Part shown: one piece after another, positions 36,284 through 47,499 of the stretch
How the letters are laid out: each line of letters starts with the position of its first letter
Numbering within the stretch: the first letter of the stretch is position 1
Source: Pogona vitticeps
Taxonomy: Eukaryota > Chordata > Lepidosauria > Squamata > Agamidae
Assembly (NCBI RefSeq): GCF_051106095.1
Contig: NC_135793.1
Coordinates: forward strand, 8,733,001-8,797,000
Direction: 5' to 3'
Length of the DNA: 64,000 bases
The notes under the pieces: model-generated
Told to the model about the DNA's origin: nothing
What the model saw: the letters and a program-made list of their open reading frames with translations, nothing else
Databases searched by the model: none
Position numbers and translations under genes: made by a program

Positions 36284-37414
36284 TTTTCCTGATCTGTTGT
36301 CTTCCCCGAAGCCTTCCTGGATTTTGTCTAGATACGTGCCTTCACAGCTCAGGGGGTAGAGAGTCTTTAGCTGAGCTCAGTTGATTCCCCCCATTCTCCT
36401 TTTGAAGTCGGTGTGCGTTTGAATTGGACGAACTGTGTGCTCTTGGCTATTCCTTGAATGAAACAACACAGAGGCGGAGTGCTTAGGCTTGCCAGATGTT
36501 TTGCAGGTGTTTCATACTGCAACTCCCATAATTTCCGATGCAGAAGCTGGGTTGGAGACCGCAGCTGGCACGTCTTTCTTCTGGATTTACAGCACTAACT
36601 GTGGCCGTTTTTTACAATTTTGTTCCTGAAAGTACACATACACGTTTTCTTCTTAATGAGCGTCCTGGTTTATTCTGTTTGAACGAACAGCCCTCCATTA
36701 AGCTGTGTTGATTAATGAGCAGGAAAGCTGGTAAGGGAGAGAAAGGTCTGAACTTTTCCTGGTGTGGCGTTCACAAAGTGACTGCATCTTGTGTGCACAG
36801 CATGAAAATGTAGGTTTGGCATTTGAAGCCCATAGACTGTGGGGGAAAACAGAGGCATGTCAGTTTGGGGAAGAAAATCTGGCATTGAGGTAATCAGGAT
36901 TTACCAGCAATAGGGGGTAAAGGTACCTTTGAAAGACCCCCTAGTGCAATGTTGTTATTGCATGGTGGCTTTGGGGGAAGGTGACCCCCGCCTTGACTCC
37001 CCAACTGCTCTGATTTCTGGTGACTTTATTACGCACATCTTCTGCGTCTTAAAAACTTCACTGGTACTTCTTTCTTAGTGTGGTGATCGGTCGTGAACCA
37101 TGCTGTTCTGTACACGGTGTGGGTGCACAGCTGGCTTGCTGACGGCTGCGGCCTCTGGGAGCCACTATGGACTCGCCGTTTCTCCCTTCATCCATTCTTG
37201 CTGCAGCCAAACAGAAATGTTGATGTGGAAGATGTGCTGTGGACTGACTTGAGTCTTGGCAATGGAACATCAGGTTTATATTATTATCTCGTGTGTGTTG
37301 CAAAAGTTGACTTATTGCCCTTCTTGTTTCTGCAGCTCCAGATGCAAACTCCTGCCTAGATCCTCAGAGGGCTATTGCTGCCGACCAGTGTTGATAACAC
37401 CGGATCAGTGGGTA
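36284..37414. other. No recognised feature
   Basis: Unique sequence. 36630-36740 (TTAATGAGCG, TTGATTAATGAGC) is repeat-free and homeodomain-site-like, perhaps regulatory. Confidence 0.3.
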
Positions 37415-37610
37415 GCTCTGTATATAGAATCATTGAGTTGGAAGGGACCTATAAGGCCATCCAATCCAACCCCTTCTCTATGCAGGAATGCAAATGGAAG
37501 CAGATCTGACAGAGGATTGTCCAGTTTTTTCTTGAATGCCTTCAGCCGTGGAATGCTTATCCCTATCATGTCATTGGTTCCATTGTAATACTCCTCATAA
37601 CAGTTAAGAA
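37415..37610 (-). mobile_element. CR1/L3-like LINE 3' end
   Basis: AGAATCATTGAGTTGGAAGG and CCATCCAATCCAACCCC are the reverse of the CR1-type end. GATTGTCCAGTTTTTTCTTG follows. The same block recurs at about 52960-53140. Confidence 0.8.
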
Positions 37611-39754
37611 GCTAGCTTCTTTACTCCTGTGCAAATGAAGCAATGTACATAGTTCCTTGTTTTCAGCAATTCTGGTTAAAGTAGTTATTTGCTGGAGCGA
37701 AGCACTGTTTGTAATGCATTCCTCTTATTTTTATATGGCCACCCAGCGGCACATTTCTCAGACAAAGGAAATGCAATATTGAAGTGCAAAGCAATAATGA
37801 AAGACATTAAAAGCCAATAAGGCACAGCATAAAACTTCCCTCTTTCGCAAAAAAGTAATTTTTATTTTTGCATCTTAAAACACCCAACACTGTTTGCACG
37901 CACAGAGAGTTTTATTTGTTTCAGTTTGTTTAAATGGCCAGGAGCACCTTTTGTTTTAGTGCCCAAAGATGACAAAGGAGGAGTCTGGGTGAGCCTCTCT
38001 GTGGAGGTTGGCCCATAGCTTTTCCAAGGAGGCCATTCTGCCTCCATCAATGGAAAGTTAACATCAAATTGCACATTATATTGACTCTGTGCTTACAATT
38101 ATCTACTTCCTTTCATCAAAAGCTGCAGCTGCATTTCCTGATCAGGGCCCTGGCTGGGGAATTTAACCACTTCTGTTCCATGCTGTTTTCCTTGCTAAAA
38201 TCCTGCCCCCTCCCCTGCGTCCTCTTTCCTGCATATAAATGGCTCAAATCCTGTTGCTTCCTGTAGTAAATCACACTAGAGAAGGCTCATTGAATTGATG
38301 GGGATTGCCTAAGTCAGGATCCATCCAGAGCCTTCTTTGCAGAACTCCATTTTGGACGGATGCCGTTGCCCTTTATATTTCATATGTGTTTCTGTCCCTC
38401 TTGGTGCCTCAGGCGTTGACAGTGAAGCAGCCCCTACCGGTAATTAACTTTGTTTTATCTCCTTCCATTTTTGCAGAGGGATTAAACATACCTGTCTGGC
38501 TTTTGTAGGCTTGTGAGCTGTTCTAACAGCTGAAATTCATTTTTAATGGCAAATTTAATTGCAGAGTCCACTCATTGATTCTCTGTTTTACAGCTATATT
38601 AGCTAGGCTGTGGAAGTGTTAATGGTCTAGAAAATCTTCTTTAATAAAGCAAAGCCACTTTTGAGTTAGGCGGGCGGGCGGCAGAGGAAGAAAGATGTAA
38701 CTGTAAAGTAGGAGGTCTGTTACCTGACATGAAAATAGTTCAGAAATAGCAGCATAAATAGAGGCTGGCGACAATGGGCCACAGTAAATGGAAAACATTC
38801 AGAGGCTGTTTTCTCACAGAGAGGTTTATTACCACACCAAGAGACAACTTTTGGCTAATAGTTTTGCATTTCCATTTTTTTTTTTTTTTTGGCTTGTACT
38901 ATTGCGGTGCAGAATGAGTTTGCCATATGGTTGTGTGAAGTACTTTGTACCACTTATTTGCTCCTAGAATGCGTTCCTTGCACTCTAATGCGTGGAAACA
39001 GGGAAAGGAGAGGTTTTTTTTCACACTGTATTCCCAGATTGTTTGCATTCCTAGAATGCTTATTTTGTGTTAAAACAAAGCACCCTCATAGTTTCAGTTT
39101 GCTACTCTTTGCGTATGTGACGAGGTGATCCTGCGGCTTGTTGCGTGCATTCAGCTTTTGCCCTTCGGCTCCGCAATTATGTTTCTCTGCAAATGTTTGG
39201 CATATATTTTTCATCGCTTTGGCCGTTGCTGCCATAAATCTCTGTACCCGAGAAGTGAAAAATAATAATTGCAAAACAGTTTTGCCTTATGTACAAAAGA
39301 GACCTTAAATCATGGTCCATGCTGTTGATGTTGGACCACCACTTTTAGGTTGTCCAAATTGGGGTTGAGTCTTTTCTTCCTCACCGTTAATCAAAAGATA
39401 ACATTTATATTTCTTAACACGAACAGAACAATGGTTGTATTTTCACAGTAAGAAGCTTGCGCAGATGAAAGACAGTGTGGCAAGAAAAGCCATTTTGGAT
39501 TAAGTCAGTAAGGATAGTCCCCCCCCCCTTGTGTGATAAGTTTTCCTTCTTTCCACATTTATATTTCTCTGCATAAAACACTTCTCTTTCCAGCACCAAG
39601 GGCTAGAAAATCCTGTCATACTCTCTAATCCCATTAGAACCAATTTAGCAGGATAGCTGGTGCTTCCCAGTCTAGCTTCCAGTGAGACCAATTGCAACCA
39701 GCCATATCCCGAGTGACTGCTGGATCCAGCTGTAACTGGAGCTTCTCTCTGTTT
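37611..39754. other. Unassigned, possible conserved stretch at 38420-38660
   Basis: A repeat-free, AT-rich region. 38420-38660 holds GGTAATTAACTTTG, TTTTTAATGGCAAATTTAAT and similar text that looks constrained. A poly-T run is at 38876-38890. No exon was recognised. Confidence 0.3.
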
Positions 39755-40005
39755 CTAGTTTTAATGTTATTATTAGTAATATATCCCACCTTCCTTCCAG
39801 TAAGCAAAAGGCACCATATATCACTCTGTTCCCTCTCCCTTTAACCTCGCCACACTCCTGTGGTGTAAATGTCAGGCTGAGAGAGGAAATGGCAGAACCA
39901 AGGTCACCCGGTTAATTTTATAGCTTGCACTGGGACTTGAACCTGGGGATCTCCCACCAGGCTGGCCCTCTTAACGACTACACCGTGCTGGTTCTTTATG
40001 TGGAC
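39755..40005 (-). mobile_element. tRNA-derived SINE with L2-like tail (family E-like)
   Basis: Minus strand: head through CACGGTGTAGTCGTTAAGAG and GGTTCAAGTCCCAGTGC. The 3' end is at ATATCCCACCTTCCTTCC (reverse of a GGTGGGATAT end), which is the L2-type terminus. A related copy is at 40620. Confidence 0.7.
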
Positions 40006-40449
40006 TGTAGCTACGGTGTTGTGCTTAGCGGGGCTGAAAGACTTCAGACGGTCAGATGCGGCCCTGAAGTGGCACTTGAGAGAAAAATATTTCCAATGTA
40101 ATCTTAACAGCATTGAGTAGAAAAGCTTGTTACTATTATTTCCCAGGCCTTTTGAATAAAACATCTGATAGGATAACCTCAAACGGCATTGACTTTCAGT
40201 TCCTGTGGTCACCTTTTGATAACCAAAAACTCCTTGCTAGACTGGTTCACCGACATTTAGCAGGGTAACAACAGCACTGAATATTCCTGCAGCGGGTTGT
40301 TAATTACACCAAGTATTTCCTTGTGCATTGACGGTCCCTTTTATAAATAGATAGATAGGGAGTTAATGATAGATACAAATCTCCTGCTTTATTCAAGGGT
40401 ATGTGTGGAAAGCCTAGCCTTCTGTTGGTTGTATGTTGTGTGAGTGCCC
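40006..40449. other. No recognised feature
   Basis: Unique sequence between two SINEs, with a short (ATAG)n near 40348. Confidence 0.4.
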
Positions 40450-40619
<170 letters not shown>

Positions 40620-40815
40620 GATTGATTATATTTCTATTCCACCTTCCTTCCAATGAGCTCAAGGCAATATACATGCTATGTCCTTCCCTCCTTGTGAGGG
40701 AGATTAGGCTGACATAGAGTAACCAGCCAGTGAATTTCATTGCCAAATGTGGATTTGAACCCATGTCTCCTGAGTTCTAAATCAGCTCTCCAGCTATCAC
40801 ATAGCGCGGCTTCTA
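40620..40815 (-). mobile_element. tRNA-derived SINE with L2-like tail (family E-like)
   Basis: Same family as 39755: TTCTATTCCACCTTCCTTCC at the 3' end and GGATTTGAACCCATGTCTCC (reverse box B) in the head. The tetranucleotide tract takes the place of its simple tail. Confidence 0.7.
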
Positions 40816-41084
40816 ATGGCTCCTTACTCTACAAGGCTACTTTTCCCCATGGCCTCATTTATTGCCTGAGCTGAAAAATATAAAGCCCAACCCATAGATT
40901 GTGACTCTTTTTGTCACTGATTCGGTTCTGCTAATAGAAAGAAAATAGCAGATTCCATAGATGGATGAAACAGGATTTCTTTCTCTCTCCCCCCCCCCCG
41001 CCCCGAGGCCTGTGTCACAGTGGGCAGGAACAGGAGGTTTAAACCTCTGATCTTTGCATGCTGAGATCTGTATCAGAGGTTGGG

Positions 41085-41172
41085 AGCTGCTTTTTAGACT
41101 ACAGCTCCCAGAATCCACCCACCAGAATGACCTCTGCCCATGTGCTCTGGAAGATTCTAAAAGCTGTGATCT
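41085..41172. repeat. Short palindromic hAT-like element
   Basis: CTTTTTAGACTACAGCTCCC on the left and AAGCTGTGATCTAAAAAAA on the right are inverted partners. It has the ACTACARCTCCC core seen at other sites. Confidence 0.55.
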
Positions 41173-41394
41173 AAAAAAATGTACAGTGGTGTAATTCGTT
41201 CTGCGAGTAGTGCTGTCTTGCGAAATTTTCATCTTGCGAAAAGCGGCTTCCCACAGGAATTCATTGCATTTGTATGGGAACCTCGCAAGATGAAAATAAT
41301 TCATTCGTCTTGCGAGGCATCGGTCCTGCGAAAAACATTAGTCTTGAGAAACACGGCCATAGAAGAAGCCGTCTTGCGAGGCACCATAGTGTTA

Positions 41395-43065
41395 CCAGCC
41401 AAATCTGAATTCAGATTAGACCAGTACTGGGTTCGAGTTCTCCGGCAAGGATCACAGGCTAAGGCACAAGACAGCTGAACAAGCCAATTTTATTAAATTA
41501 CAAAAGTTCACCTGGGCCTCCCATCTTAAAAGCAGAGGGAGACCCAGAATAAAGAGTGAGCCTAGGTTTTATAATAGTTATAGACAAAGAACCATAAAAG
41601 AACTGCATTGCTATTGGTCATCTGTAGCCCAACTTTTGGATCTCGGCTGTGATTGGACTTCAGGTGTTTCTGCAGTTGACCTATTGGTCATCTGTACCGC
41701 AACCTTGGATCCTGCTCCTCATTGGATTTGAGATGCTAACTTAGCCAATCAGAAGTTAGAAGAAAATATCAATTTTATGCCCTGATGTTTCTTTGACCTG
41801 TGCCCAAGATGCTGCCTGAAAGTCTCTGGGAACAGGAGTATCCATCATCATCACTGCCTTCCTCCCCTGACATTCCAGGGCCACTTTGGGCAGGATATAG
41901 AAGGCCCTTTTGTTATTCTAAGTGTAGCCATCTGGCCATACTTTACCACAATGTCAGTTCCTGGTGTAGGATGGGGGTTTCTTTGTTTATTTGGATGGGC
42001 CATAAATGCTTATCATCAGTGCTATCAGCTAAGTGTGAATGGTCTTTGTTGTTCCCAGCTCTGGGTTGAGGCAGAGTTAAAACAGAATGGAGTTTGTAAA
42101 ACAAATGTGACCATTTGGGAGGGCATACAGTGGACCCTCGACTTACAGACGGCTTGACTTACAGACTTTTCAAGTTACAGACTTCTCAGGCTGCAAAATT
42201 TAGATTCGACTTGCAGCCGGAGAATCGACCTACAGACCAGAAAAAAAGCAAAATGGAACAAAAATAGAATAAAAACTGCCAGTTGTGGGATTAATCAGTT
42301 TTCAATGCATTGTAGGTCAATGGAGATTCGACCTACAGACTTTTCGATTTACAGCCACTGTTCCAATACGGATTAATTCCGTAAGTAGAGGGTCCACTGT
42401 ACATTCTAGGCATTGCAGAAATACAAAATGTAGCAGGAGTACAAATATAAAGTACATTTGGGATAAGATACAGTTGTTGTGGTATAGATACAGAGCATAG
42501 ATACAATATTGTTACAGCTACATTGTGAACAAGATGTTATAGTACATGAGAGATTCTCAAGTTTATTGATACAGTTGATAGTAATAAAACTGTTAAAATA
42601 CAGTATCAAATGTGAAATGCTAGGTGTAAGTCTTTCTGGCCCAAAGGTCAGGAATTCCCGGGTTGAATTAAAGGCACCCAGAAAAGAGATATACATACAC
42701 ATATAGATATAAATGTATACTAAAATAAACAATAAATGCAAGTATTAAATCATAGTACATTACAAAATAGCATAATCAATGCAGGAAATAGTGTTATTCA
42801 AAGTACTCTGCTTGTGTTACATTATAATTCAATAAGGGCCTGGTCTCAAAGTTACACAAATTTGTTAGAATTCTGTTACAAAGGTTACAAGGTATTTTGA
42901 TTACAGACTACATAACCCATACAGTGCTTAAGACTCATTACAGAAAAATCTATCATAGAAAATATACATCAAGCATTAACTATAAATAAGAATGAAGCAT
43001 AAAAGAATAAAGCATAATATTACTTGTTAAAATAAGGTTTCATCCTGGCCCACTCACAATAGCAA
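41395..43065 (-). mobile_element. Possible solo LTR inside the Tigger-like element
   Basis: About 1.4 kb once the inner element at 42128 is set aside. It starts TGTTACCAGCC and holds promoter-like and CCAAT-type text near 41600-41760 (ATTGGTCATC repeated). There is no reading frame of note and no SINE head. Size, TG start and the clean split of the host element suggest a retroviral-type solo LTR. The exact right edge and the family are not settled. An old fossil with no coding part. Confidence 0.35.
42128..42399. mobile_element. Tigger/pogo-like element, CAGTGGACCCTCG type
   Basis: 272 bp from CAGTGGACCCTCGACTTACA to its inverted partner AGTAGAGGGTCCACTG, with TA at 42126-42127 and 42400-42401. 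A distinct subfamily from the CAGTGGTGCCTCG type. It sits inside the LTR-like insert, so it is the youngest of the three nested pieces. Confidence 0.88.
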
Positions 43066-43133
43066 TCACAAAAACCATTTGTCTTGCGGATTTTTTGTCC
43101 TGCGAGGCATTCGTCTTGCAAGGCACCACTGTA

Positions 43134-44539
43134 GTAAGTTTGTAAGCTGTGGTCTGTATGCAAAAAGTGTCTGTATTTATTTGAATCTGTATCTGGGTCC
43201 AGCGCTCACCGACACTGGATGCAGCCCTCGGGTTTAATAAGAATATGTATCCTGGCCTGTAAAAGAGTGAGGGTGGAGTCAATTCACAGGGACACTCTCA
43301 GCAACTCCATGTTCTCCAAGGAGATGCAGTGGGACTGAATTCACTCTTGCTTGGTTTATATCACAATCATCCTCATTATGAAATCCACATGGAAATGTCA
43401 GATACTGTACATAAATTGTTAGAGACTACCGCCTTTCTCTAGCAGAGGTTGGAATGACAGGAGGCTGCCGGCTATGTGCAGAAGTGGTGGGCGGGGGTTT
43501 GTGGAGCTGTGAAGGGAGATTTACAGCCTCCATCTGCATTGGGAGCATTTTGTTTATGCTCAGGAATCTGGCACGCACTGGAAGCTTCCACTTTAAAGTC
43601 TTTGGACTTCTTTTTTGGCACACGAAACAACACTCCCTGGGGTAGCAGTGGCTGTCCGTTGTCTGTCTCTTAAAACTTGTATCCATAAACACTGGAAGCT
43701 CGTGTAGGGCCAAGGCTGTGAAATGCTTTCTTCTACTTTGTGGGTTTGTGCAGGGTCTGGCTGGTTCGGTTTCCTCCCCGTCTCTTATACACGCTTGCAC
43801 CCAGAATTAAAAAACAAACAAACAAACAAAAAACTAGGGGGGGGGAATTTCAGCATTTGGGGATGTTTGTGCCATAATCTCCCCCTGCAACATGGTTGGC
43901 AGAAAAAGGCACTTGAGGTGGTGGTACCCCGTACTAATAATGCATTGCTCAGAAACTTAAGTTTCTGCCTGTTGCTTTCCACACGCCGGGGCCTGCCCTG
44001 CATGAAAAGTCTGGGAGGACAAGCTGCAAGGAGTGATTCCGTTTGCCGAGCCAACTTGGCCCCGTGTTGGAGGGAGGGAATGAATGCCTGGCAAGCAGGT
44101 TTGGCTCCGTTGCTCGCACGGCCTTTCTTGGGCTCCCTTGTTTTTCTCCGGAAAAATGTCTCCCGGCTTCTCTTGCAGAATTTTGTTGTTTTCCCCCCGC
44201 CTTGCTGAAATTGCCTTGCTTTCTGGTTCCCCGCTGAATTGGGTACGTTCTCTTGGAACATCTCTCCTTTCTCCCCATCCTGAGCTCCTTCAAAAATAAA
44301 AAAAACCCTGAAATTCTGTTTATGCGATGTATAAAGGATGCTTGGAATACTTCATAAAAGGCCTCATTTTGTGAGACCTCTAGAGGTAGCTTTTGATGTT
44401 TCCCTTCGTGCTTTTTAAATCATTCTGAGTATGATATCAGAAATGTTTCTTCCGGGAGGACGTTTTTAATGTTTACAAGACTGGTATTTTATAAGGCTGC
44501 TATTTCTTTCTCGCTGGGGAAAAAGTTTCGAATAATTGT
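43134..44539. other. No recognised gene
   Basis: Overlapping frames on both strands at 43430-44300 show no known domain and no splice framework. They look like chance in a locally GC-balanced region. (CAAA)n-like text is near 43813-43832. Confidence 0.4.
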
Positions 44540-44710
44540 TAGAATAGCTTGACTGGGAGTTGAGGGTCCTGTGTTTAAATCCCTATTTGTTCATAAAACT
44601 CACCGGGTGACCTTGACGCGACTCAGCCTTGTCTTATCTCACCACGTTGGTGTGAGGGTAAAGTGAGGAGGAGGAGAGCCATGGAAGCTGCCCCGAATTC
44701 ACGCAAATTG
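44540..44710 (+). mobile_element. tRNA-derived SINE fragment
   Basis: GTTTAAATCCCTATTTGTTC (box-B-like) followed by GGGTGACCTTGACGCGACTC and TCTTATCTCACCACGTTGG, the usual order in L2-tailed tRNA SINEs. The first part of the head is decayed. Confidence 0.55.
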
Positions 44711-44749
44711 TGTTCCAGCAGCTGTTTATCTCAGCTAAAGTCCTTTTTG

Positions 44750-44945
44750 GAAAAAAAATTATTTAAATTAGAGTGGATTCGATTTAAATCAAATTGATTT
44801 AATTTTTTTTAAAAAAATCAGATTTCTTTGATGATTTAAATCAAAAATGTTTTTTTTAAAAAAAATTAAATCGTGATTCAGATCAGTTCAATTTTTTAAA
44901 AAAATAATAATGGATTTTTAACCACCCTGATTTAAACCAATAAAG
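44750..44945. repeat. Palindromic GATTTAAATC repeat
   Basis: Dense runs of GATTTAAATC, AATTTTTTTTAAAAAAAT and near variants. A second stretch of the same kind is at 55360-55465. AT-rich and self-complementary at many scales. Confidence 0.7.
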
Positions 44946-46631
44946 AAAAAAAAAGGATGCAAAGCAAAGAAAATATGCTACAACAGAAAAAAAAATTGCA
45001 AACAAGTGGGAAAAGAGAACATGCAGGAAACAAAAAAAAACAACTTAAACTATACAGTTACGAAAACAGTGCATTCCCTCCTCCAGGACCATTCGAGATA
45101 GTACATTTTTTCCATTTAGGAAGCCCCATTCCCCTTCCAGAATGGCTTTGAGTCTTGCGATGGTGCACGACCCTTCCCTGTTTAACTCAGGGCTTGGCCG
45201 AACTTTTTCAGCAGAAGTTTTAGTTTCCTTCTCTGGCTTGCGCCTGTTGTGTGTGCCTTCCCTGGCCCTTTTTGGATAGTGAAGTGTTCTTGTGAGAAAG
45301 ATCTGCTGACTAGCAATTCAGTTAGCCTCGTGCCCCTGGTTTTCTGCTCTCCGCTGGGACCGACTTGGGTCTGTACAAATGAAGAGATGGAAGAAGTCAG
45401 GACAGATCTCTGAGATGGGGATCTGTGGAGCAAAATGCTCCCAGGTCACCACTCCCCGGTCTTCTCTTTGGCTTCTGTTGGCGCTGCTGATTTGATTACA
45501 TTTCCCCTTGGACCTGATCCGTAAAACTGTCCAGAGAGTAAGGCACTGGAGGTTGCTGCTTTTTGACCTTGTTCCTCTTCCTTTTTTACTTTCTCTGGGA
45601 GATCAAGTAAACAAGCTACTAAAAAGAGACTTAGCCGGGCAGTGTTGATTTTGTAATTGGAAGTGGCTCCTCTAGTGTGACGTGGCCCATGGCAGGTTTG
45701 TGACAGGCTTCCCAGAGCCTGTGAAGGGGTGCCATCAAGCCTGTGGTTGCATGGCTTGGTTGGTTCCTGGTTGTGCAGTTCTGCCAGCATTACTTTTCCA
45801 GTTTCCATTATTCATGATATTATCACCGAAATGAACCGTGAAAGCTGGTTGTGTAATTTTTGAGAGAAGCCATTAACCATTTTCTCACAAAACAAATGAT
45901 CTCGTGAATAAACCAAGTTTCGGAATTGTGCGAGCAGCAGAGCAGAAACCAGAAAGCATGGGGAAAGGAAGGAACGTTTTCCTATTCTCTGCTGTTTCCC
46001 TTAGATTTATGGCAAAATAATAGCTCAGATTTGGCCGCAGTGTGAGTTGCCAAAGATCTGTCTTCCTTGTGGATCAAAGAAATTATAGATTCCTTTACTT
46101 ATTCCTTTACCCATTCTTACCTAAGAGGTTCTAGATTCCTTTAACCTTTATTGTCAAGATATGTGCTCTCTCTTTTTTTGACATATCAAAGTACTCGGAG
46201 TGGATATGAGGTTTCGGTTCTAAGCTGTTGCAAGAGTTAGCGCTTTTTCTTGATTAGCTGGCATAAGATAGATGATCTTCTGCATGTTTATTCTTGTTGG
46301 TTACATACGAATCCCATCTTCTTTCCAAGGATCACTTGATTTCATAACAAACCCGATGTGGCCGGTTGGGTTCTGGAGTGGTGACCTGCCTGTGTGAATG
46401 AGATGGTCTTAATCGCTGACTAGAGTGAGGGTGAGGATCCAGCGCTCTCCTCAAAGGCTCATGGCCCTTCCATAAGACCCTGTTCTTTGGTGGCTTCTCA
46501 CCTTCTCTGAAATTCACTTTGGCCCCTGAGTTTAAAGAGCCTTCCTGTCTTTTGAAGTTGGACATTCACTTTTGCCACTCTGCATAGGCCTTTAAAGTTG
46601 TAGTAGTAATAGTAGCAGTAGTAGTAGTTGT
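44946..46631. other. No recognised feature
   Basis: Begins A-rich. 45060-45135 has text shared with 21480-21560 (CCCCATTCCCCTTCCAG-like), perhaps the same unclassified retroelement end. The rest is unassigned. Confidence 0.35.
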
Positions 46632-46810
46632 TATGTGATGTCAAGTCACCTTTGACCTATGGTGACCCTATGAATAAGTGACCTTCAAAACGCCCTGTTC
46701 CCAACAGCCCTGCTCAGCTCTTGTAAATGCAGGCTTGTAGATTCCCTTATGGAATCAACCCATCTCTAATTTGGTTTTCATGTTTTCCTGCTGCCGGTGT
46801 TTCCTTACAA
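46632..46810. repeat. Degenerate retroelement fragment
   Basis: CCTATGGTGACCCTATGAAT and GATTCCCTTATGGAATCAAC match text I have seen often in reptile repeats, but I cannot name the family. Confidence 0.4.
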
Positions 46811-46873
46811 ATCTTATGCCTGGAATTCAGAGGTGCACTGCTATTGAACCTGTTGTACTTAATCATTATGGCC

Positions 46874-46905
<32 letters not shown>

Positions 46906-47001
46906 GAAGAAGAATAAGAATAAGAAGAAGAATAAGAATAAGAATAAGAATAAGAATAAGAATAATAAGAATAAGAATAAGAATAAGAATAAGAATAAGA
47001 A

Positions 47002-47056
<55 letters not shown>
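46874..47056. repeat. (AAT)n / (AATAAG)n / (AAG)n compound microsatellite
   Basis: Three blocks grade into one another: AAT to about 46905, mixed AATAAG to about 47006, and AAG to 47056. It lies at the 3' end of the minus-strand SINE that follows. Confidence 0.97.
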
Positions 47057-47057
<1 letters not shown>

Positions 47058-47285
47058 GCTAAATCAATTCTGATTTATAGTGACCCTTTTCACGGTTTTC
47101 TAGGTAGAGAGTACTCAGAAGTGGTTTACCCTTTGCTTCTTCTTTTGGGGCATCCCTAGGACTGTGCAGTTGGCCCAAAGCCACACGGGTTGGCTCTTCT
47201 CTTGGGAGCCCAGTCGGAAATCGAACTCCCAATCTCTGTCTCCACAGCCAGATACCTAAATTACTGAATTATCTAGCCAGCTCAT
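47057..47285 (-). mobile_element. tRNA-derived SINE (family B)
   Basis: AATCAATTCTGATTTATAGT (reverse tail), GGTAGAGAGTACTCAGAAGT, GACTGTGCAGTTGGCCCAAA and the head ending near ATCTAGCCAGC. The simple tract at its tail is unusually long. Confidence 0.8.
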
Positions 47286-47499
47286 TAATGCCAATAGGCA
47301 TAGCTAGATAGATACCCCCAGCTAAGTTGCTCCGTTCCTTGAAAAAAAATATTAAAATGAGGCTTTATGTGCATCTCTTGAAGCAATGAGCAGAGATGCA
47401 GCCAGATGAAGTAGCACCGTCCCAATGTGACATCACTATACAACTCGACACCAAAATATCTCATGATCTGGGTTCTAAATTTCTGGGTCTTCTTTCTGG

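Larger units (their letters stand above)
41184..43131. mobile_element. Tigger/pogo-like element split by a long insertion
   Basis: The left part runs 41184 to about 41393, with repeated CGTCTTGCGAGGC words. The right end is at about 43070-43131 (GCAAGGCACCACTG). TA lies on each side (41182-41183, 43132-43133), which shows that the distant halves belong together. The material between is the LTR-like insert below. Confidence 0.75.

Noticed and set aside
43426-44299. Overlapping frames on both strands as a gene
   Set aside because: Several frames are open together, none with a known domain or start context. Best explained by chance.
46727-47062. Asn/Lys-rich frame
   Set aside because: Product of the AAT/AAG tract.
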